Shown here: positions 5,606-8,840 of the stretch, piece by piece
How the letters are laid out: each line of letters opens with the position of its first letter
Numbering within the stretch: position 1 is the first letter of the stretch
Assembly: GCA_013619005.1 (NCBI GenBank)
Contig: JABXKY010000003.1
Coordinates: 1 to 8,840 of the forward strand
Direction: 5' to 3'
DNA: 8,840 nt
Source of the DNA: Candidatus Bathyarchaeota archaeon
GTDB lineage: Archaea > Thermoproteota > Bathyarchaeia > TCS64
Position numbers and translations under genes: made by a program
Notes under the pieces: generated by a model
Databases searched by the model: none
What the model was told of the DNA's origin: nothing
What the model saw: the letters and a program-made list of their open reading frames with translations, nothing else

Positions 5606-6319
5606 ATGCGATCCAAGATGATAATGTCCCCCCAGCTCTCGGGCTCGGTGCGGTCCTACATCCTAGACGAGAGCCTGGACGTTGGCGAGGACCTGGGCGT
5701 CCACAGGTACCCCGAGGAGCGGCTCTACTACTTCACCGACGGCAGGGGCATCATGAGCATCTACGAGGAGTTCCCCAGGGGCGATGCCTATGAGATCAGG
5801 CAGGACACCGCCGTCTTCCTCACCCCCATGCTTGAGCACCAGATAATGAACGTGGGAAACTCACCGCTGCGATACGTGGTGCTGATGACCACGGGAGGGC
5901 TGGCCCCAGACGGCGACCTATCATGGTCGGTCATCACCCAGAGGGGTGTCGTGGTAGAGAAGCCCCAGATAGGGGCAGGTCAGGCCACCACCAGGGTTTT
6001 CGATGAGCACTCAAACCCCAGCAAGGACGAGGGGCTCCACCTCAGGATCAGGGACATCATGCTGAGGCGGCCCCAAAAGTTCAGCAACGCCGAGGTGGTC
6101 ACCATCCAGCCGGGGAGAGGAACCAGGCCCCACACTCACCACGACTCCGAGGAGAACTACTACATACTGGTGGGCGAGGGCATATTCCACTGGGACGACA
6201 GGGACATCCCGTGCAAGGCAGGTGACTGTGTCAGCTACCCGGTTGGGGTGAAGCGGTACGTCGAGAACACCGGGTCATACCCGTTATCATACCTGTGCTT
6301 CTCTGCCTACACCGACTGA
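5606..6319 (+). CDS. two-domain cupin (bicupin) protein
   Basis: A 237-residue protein with two cupin beta-barrels. Cupins bind a metal or small ligand and include dioxygenases, isomerases and sugar- or acid-binding proteins. The first barrel (about 17-95) has GVHRYPEERLYYFTDGRG (31-48), with His33 and Glu37/38 but not the classic HxH, plus His78 in the second motif (LEHQIMNVGN). The second barrel (about 160-234) has PHTHHDSEENYYILVGEG (175-192), a full HxH...E first motif, but its second motif reads GVKRYVENTG, with Lys-Arg where the metal His is normal. Each barrel thus lacks part of the usual set. The spacer (96-158) contains a second segment typical of bicupins. The ATG at 5606 fits a leaderless transcript. 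The gene ends convergently with the LivH-type permease, their 3' ends overlapping by 13 bases. No signal peptide is seen. Substrate unknown. Confidence 0.9.
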   Translation: MRSKMIMSPQLSGSVRSYILDESLDVGEDLGVHRYPEERLYYFTDGRGIMSIYEEFPRGDAYEIRQDTAVFLTPMLEHQIMNVGNSPLRYVVLMTTGGLAPDGDLSWSVITQRGVVVEKPQIGAGQATTRVFDEHSNPSKDEGLHLRIRDIMLRRPQKFSNAEVVTIQPGRGTRPHTHHDSEENYYILVGEGIFHWDDRDIPCKAGDCVSYPVGVKRYVENTGSYPLSYLCFSAYTD

Positions 6320-7329
6320 GCCTTCCTCAGTCTGGTCAACCTTTTTCTTATCCATTTGAGGTCAATCTCGGTCCCTTTTAGGACACCGTTGGGGAAAAAG
6401 AACAGGGCGATGACCAGGAACACGATGGGGTAGACCCCCGCCCACACCAGGACATCCAACCCAAATAACCAGAAAAGGAGGGTGCTCAGTATCTTCTGGG
6501 ATACCCCGACGAACACGCCCCCGATTATGGCGCCCGTGATGCTGTCTAGGCCCCCAAGAATAGACCCCGTCATAACGCTTACCAACAGGGCGTCCGACCC
6601 CGTCGGGGTCATGCCCTGATGAATCACAACGATGGACCCCGCGAGGGAAGCCAGACCCCCCGATATGAACCACGAGACACAGTGGACCCTGAACGAGTTT
6701 ATGCCCACCACCTCGGCGAGGCCCTCGTCCTCGGCGGTAGCCCTCAGGGAGATACCCGTCGTCGTCCTTGTCAGGAAGATGTACATGTAGACCGAGATCA
6801 GGATACAGGTGCCCATCCCCACGTAGACTATCCCCGGCCTCCCGTTGAGCCAGAAATCAAGGTAGCTTAGATTGTAGGACTGTGTGGGCGCATTACCCAT
6901 GGCTGACCAGTAGCTGAAGACCCAGCTCAGGCCTCCCAGCACTGTGGCTATGGCGAGGCTGCTGAATGTAAGGGTCACGTCCTGGTACCCTCCGTGCCTC
7001 TTGATTGGCCTGACAATGGCCACGAAGATGAAGACCCCAAAGAGGCCGCCCACCAGTATGGAGAACGGCCATGTGTCATACGGGTTGAACCTGTGGAACC
7101 TTGTGAGGTAGAAAGTCGTAACCGCTCCGATTATCGCGTAGCTTGTGTGGGCCAAGTTTGGGAAACCCTCCATCATGTACGTGAACGTGAACCCGATGCA
7201 CAGCACGGCCATGATGCTGATGTTGATCATGTCATCGTTGTTCAACCCGAAGGCGATGGACGCGAGGTAGAGGAATACAAGCCCCGCGGACCAGATCACG
7301 CCCTTCTCCATCCTCTCGTACTCCATCAT
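6307..7329 (-). CDS. LivH-type branched-chain amino acid ABC transporter permease
   Basis: A 340-residue integral membrane protein of the BPD_transp_2 family, the permease half of ABC importers of the LivHM type (branched-chain amino acids, urea or amides). About nine hydrophobic segments are visible, near 11-29, 36-53, 60-76, 88-106, 117-138, 166-187, 215-235, 247-286 and 293-313. The cytoplasmic coupling loop is clear: TTTGISLRATAEDEGLAEVV followed by GINSFRV (189-215), matching the LivH pattern RAtAed.elAe.mGIn. FPNLAHTSYAIIGA (56-69) corresponds to the LivH NLAHG segment, so it is closer to LivH than LivM. It exceeds the usual 290 residues through longer ends and a loop at 139-165. No LivM, LivF, LivG or binding-protein gene is in the window. 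It starts seven bases after the coding end of the DUF1624 gene. Two tandem ATGs occur at 7329 and 7326; the ribosome site is better spaced for the second. Confidence 0.9.
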   Translation of the reverse strand: MMEYERMEKGVIWSAGLVFLYLASIAFGLNNDDMINISIMAVLCIGFTFTYMMEGFPNLAHTSYAIIGAVTTFYLTRFHRFNPYDTWPFSILVGGLFGVFIFVAIVRPIKRHGGYQDVTLTFSSLAIATVLGGLSWVFSYWSAMGNAPTQSYNLSYLDFWLNGRPGIVYVGMGTCILISVYMYIFLTRTTTGISLRATAEDEGLAEVVGINSFRVHCVSWFISGGLASLAGSIVVIHQGMTPTGSDALLVSVMTGSILGGLDSITGAIIGGVFVGVSQKILSTLLFWLFGLDVLVWAGVYPIVFLVIALFFFPNGVLKGTEIDLKWIRKRLTRLRKAQSV

Positions 7330-7337
7330 CTCACCTC
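7330..7337 (-). promoter_or_regulatory. ribosome-binding site of the LivH-type gene, overlapping the upstream stop
   Basis: The minus strand reads GAGGTGAG, complementary to the end of 16S rRNA, and it overlaps the TGA (7338-7336) of the upstream gene. It touches the first ATG (7329) but leaves about three to five bases before the second (7326), which favours the second as the true start. The arrangement points to translational coupling within an operon. Confidence 0.55.
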
Positions 7338-8523
7338 ATATGTACTGTAAGATCGAGTTCGGCCTCGATCTCTTGATCCTCTCGTATCTCTCACACAGCC
7401 ACCAGAGCACAGTCAACCCGGCGAACCACATGACAAACGTCGGGAACATGGGCAGCACCGGCGTCTTCACCTGCCCGGGCAGTTTCAGCTTGTAGAGCCA
7501 CAGGTGTGCCAGGTAGAAGAACAGCGGGCTCCTGCCGTAGGTCAGCAATACACCCGACACTCCATCCTTGAACCCAGGTTGCTCCTGCAGTCTCATCCCT
7601 ATGTACATCATGATGCACATGCCCCCCAGGGTCCAGAGCAGGAACGCTACACTCGGCGGGTACTTGCTAACGGACATCCAGTCCATGATGGCCTCGGATG
7701 TCGTTTGCGGAAAAATCCAGACACGTCCCGTTGAGTCTACAATCTGGGTCCCCTCCCTCAACAGCAGGTTACCGAATCCGTTGTTCCATCGAACCAAGAA
7801 GAAGGCCACAGTTGAAGCCAACCCAGTGTAGAGCAGCGGCCTCTTCAGCCCCCTCACCTCCTCTTGACTCAAGCCATTCAGGAAAGTACCAAAGACCCAG
7901 CCAAGCCCCATGACCCCGATCCACGGTATAATAGAGTACCGACCAGTGTAAGGAGGCCTCAAACTGTTTGCCTCATGGATAATGACCCTGAGGTACCAGC
8001 CCCAGTCCGGTTCTGCAGGGATGAAGCTCAGGTCAAGGTACTGGTGGAATAGCACAGTGACAAGGCTCACCCCCAGGATCACCGTCCTGGGCAGGAGCCT
8101 GGCAACGCTGAATATGATTAGGCATACCCCGATGCATGCAATAACCCCGAAATAGTACTGACTGGGACTCCCGAAGGCCGGAGTGACACTGAAGTACATT
8201 AAAAATAGTAAAATGATCCCTCTTGTCACCAGCCTCCTGGTGATGCTGAGCTGCGACTCGCCCCTCGCCGCCCTCCTCAACGTCGAGATGGCCAGAACGG
8301 TGCCAGCCAGGAACACGAATGTCGGGGCGCAGTAGTGGCTCACGTACCTCGACAGGAACCATTTCAGGCTGATGAATGCAGGCCTGTTCCCGAGTATCCC
8401 TTCACCAATGCGGCTATGGAACCTGTTCCAGAACCCCGAGACGTGGTCCCAAGCCATGATGGCCATTACCAACCCCCTCGCGAAGTCTATGAACTGGAGC
8501 CTACCTGATGGTTTCGATACCAT
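7336..8523 (-). CDS. DUF1624/HGSNAT-like multi-pass membrane protein (putative membrane acyltransferase)
   Basis: A 395-residue membrane protein of the DUF1624 family, related to the membrane domain of heparan-alpha-glucosaminide N-acetyltransferase. That enzyme moves an acetyl group across the membrane using a conserved His. Typical marks are RLQFIDFARGLVMAIMAWDH (8-27, the opening R..iDllRG...lM..DH), HYCAPTFVFLAGT (63-75), IIPWIGVMGLGWVFGTF (198-214), KYPPSVAFLLWTLG (287-300) and YGRSPLFFYLAHLWLY (329-344). About ten hydrophobic segments are visible. His27 of the DH motif is the candidate catalytic residue by analogy. Length and motifs indicate a complete gene. The ATG at 8523 places the first motif ten residues in, as usual. 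The gene runs directly into the LivH-type permease with a shared stop/ribosome site, so the two are almost certainly cotranscribed. The acceptor substrate (sugar or envelope glycan) cannot be read from sequence. Acyltransferase activity is inferred from family only. Confidence 0.9.
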   Translation of the reverse strand: MVSKPSGRLQFIDFARGLVMAIMAWDHVSGFWNRFHSRIGEGILGNRPAFISLKWFLSRYVSHYCAPTFVFLAGTVLAISTLRRAARGESQLSITRRLVTRGIILLFLMYFSVTPAFGSPSQYYFGVIACIGVCLIIFSVARLLPRTVILGVSLVTVLFHQYLDLSFIPAEPDWGWYLRVIIHEANSLRPPYTGRYSIIPWIGVMGLGWVFGTFLNGLSQEEVRGLKRPLLYTGLASTVAFFLVRWNNGFGNLLLREGTQIVDSTGRVWIFPQTTSEAIMDWMSVSKYPPSVAFLLWTLGGMCIMMYIGMRLQEQPGFKDGVSGVLLTYGRSPLFFYLAHLWLYKLKLPGQVKTPVLPMFPTFVMWFAGLTVLWWLCERYERIKRSRPNSILQYI

Positions 8524-8563
8524 GCGTCATCCCTGATGTCCTATCAAACTGACGGATGAGTTG

Positions 8564-8570
8564 TTAATAT
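8564..8570. promoter_or_regulatory. near-palindromic AT box, possibly a bidirectional TATA element
   Basis: TTAATAT lies in GTTAATATC, whose reverse complement GATATTAAC is nearly the same. On the minus strand it is centred 44 bases before the DUF1624 ATG at 8523, giving a leader of about 17 bases. On the plus strand it is centred 27-28 bases before the TTG at 8594, the right distance for a leaderless start of the small ORF. It may serve either or both. Confidence 0.45.
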
Positions 8571-8576
8571 CTTCGA

Positions 8577-8592
8577 CCGCGCCCGCGCGCGG
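8577..8592. repeat. GC-only hairpin (6-bp inverted repeat, 4-base loop)
   Basis: CCGCGC and GCGCGG flank a CCGC loop in a run made only of G and C, sharply unlike its AT-rich left flank. It sits between the AT box and the small ORF, immediately before the candidate TTG start. It could be a structural or protein-binding site, or simply the 5' coding part of a longer small ORF, since the frame is open through it. Confidence 0.5.
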
Positions 8593-8593
8593 C

Positions 8594-8731
8594 TTGACGG
8601 GTGTTACAAACTTGGACCCTTACATCTACTCGAAGGAGGAGCTGAGGGAAATATGCCAGGAGAGGAGAGAACGAGTCAAGAAGTTCAGGGCAGCCAAGGA
8701 GGCCATTCGTCCTAGGTCAGCAGAAACCTAA
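8594..8731 (+). CDS. small charged protein of unknown function (45 codons)
   Basis: I do not recognise this gene. From the TTG at 8594 the frame encodes 45 residues ending at TAA 8729-8731. The core, DPYIYSKEELREICQERRER and then VKKFRAAKEAIRPRS, looks like genuine protein: acidic and basic residues alternate in a long predicted helix, it uses AGG/GAG-rich codons like the neighbours, and it holds one Cys (residue 21). The frame is open upstream to 8537 and has no ATG. Other starts are TTG at 8612 (a natural-looking MDPYIYSKEEL opening, 39 residues) and TTG at 8561. An AT box 27 bases upstream favours 8594 as a leaderless start, and TTG is also the start of the CBS gene in this window. It diverges from the DUF1624 gene. 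It could instead be the surviving end of a longer lost gene. Confidence 0.5.
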   Translation: MTGVTNLDPYIYSKEELREICQERRERVKKFRAAKEAIRPRSAET

Positions 8732-8795
8732 ACAAACTCAAGTAAGCACTATAGACAGTTTCACCTATCTGTTCTAGCCAAACTACCTTTGGGAG

Positions 8796-8802
8796 TTATA
8801 TT
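8796..8802 (+). promoter_or_regulatory. TATA box of a gene starting at the right edge
   Basis: The plus strand reads TTATATT, centred 27 bases before the ATG at 8826, the standard archaeal distance for a leaderless transcript. The 64 bases between the small ORF and this box (8732-8795) hold only an imperfect inverted repeat (TAGACAG at 8752 and CTGTTCTA at 8769) and no evident coding. Confidence 0.4.
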
Positions 8803-8825
8803 CAGGAAAATGAAGGTGAAAACTA

Positions 8826-8840
8826 ATGCCGTATATATCG
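8826..8840 (+). CDS. probable 5' end of a further gene, cut by the window edge
   Basis: An ATG at 8826 opens a frame (Met-Pro-Tyr-Ile-Ser) that leaves the window. It is supported by a ribosome-binding-like GGTGA at 8815-8819, six bases upstream, and by the TATA-like box 27 bases upstream. A competing ATG at 8810 in another frame (Met-Lys-Val-Lys) lacks both supports. Five codons are too few to say what it encodes. Confidence 0.35.

Noticed and set aside
8752..8776. Imperfect inverted repeat TAGACAG/CTGTTCTA as terminator of the small ORF
   Set aside because: The stem needs a bulge and is not followed by a T-run, so support is too weak to annotate.
1..8840. CRISPR array, insertion sequence, rRNA or complete tRNA gene
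   Set aside because: I saw no regularly spaced repeats, no transposase-like reading frame with terminal inverted repeats, and no cloverleaf or rRNA-like sequence in the window.

Overview
The window looks archaeal, most likely from a moderately GC-rich member of the Thermoproteota/TACK lineages, though I cannot name the taxon. The evidence is a recurring layout of AT-rich TATA-like boxes centred about 26-27 bases before the inferred transcription start with very short or no leader (RidA, cupin, NRDE and CBS genes), some TTG starts, heavy use of AGG for arginine, a hairpin followed by a T-run as terminator, and a CBS-domain protein carrying a hibernation-factor-like C-terminus.

Layout. Positions 1-1600 are a decayed, more AT-rich zone. 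It holds a possible fumarylacetoacetate-hydrolase (FAH) fragment running in from the left edge (+), a response-regulator receiver gene broken by a frameshift and an in-frame TAG (-), an intact small RidA-family gene (-), and the C-terminal half of a beta-lactamase/CubicO-type serine hydrolase (+) that has lost its catalytic N-terminal half where it meets the RidA promoter. Positions 1617-4760 hold a three-gene minus-strand cluster in the order CBS/HPF-like protein, D-2-hydroxyacid dehydrogenase, FAH-family enzyme. The gaps are 25 and 39 bases, and a hairpin/T-run terminator closes the cluster. Divergent promoters at 4751-4789 separate it from a plus-strand pair: an NRDE/TANGO2-like Ntn-hydrolase-type protein and a two-domain cupin. 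Running toward these from the right is a minus-strand pair, a DUF1624/HGSNAT-like multi-pass membrane protein followed by a LivH-type ABC permease. The permease stop overlaps the end of the cupin gene by 13 bases. The right edge (8524-8840) has a near-palindromic AT box, a GC-only hairpin, a 45-codon plus-strand ORF of unknown function, and the probable start of another gene at 8826.

How the genes may work together. The dehydrogenase, FAH and RidA proteins fit handling of 2-oxo/2-hydroxy acids and reactive enamine intermediates, and the LivH permease fits uptake of amino acids or similar small polar compounds; this link is inference. The most interesting gene is the 389-residue protein at 3547-4716. 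It has four CBS repeats followed by what reads as a HPF/RaiA (S30EA) fold with a strongly basic tail, so it may be a nucleotide-sensing ribosome-hibernation factor. The second lead is the unrecognised small charged ORF at 8594-8731.
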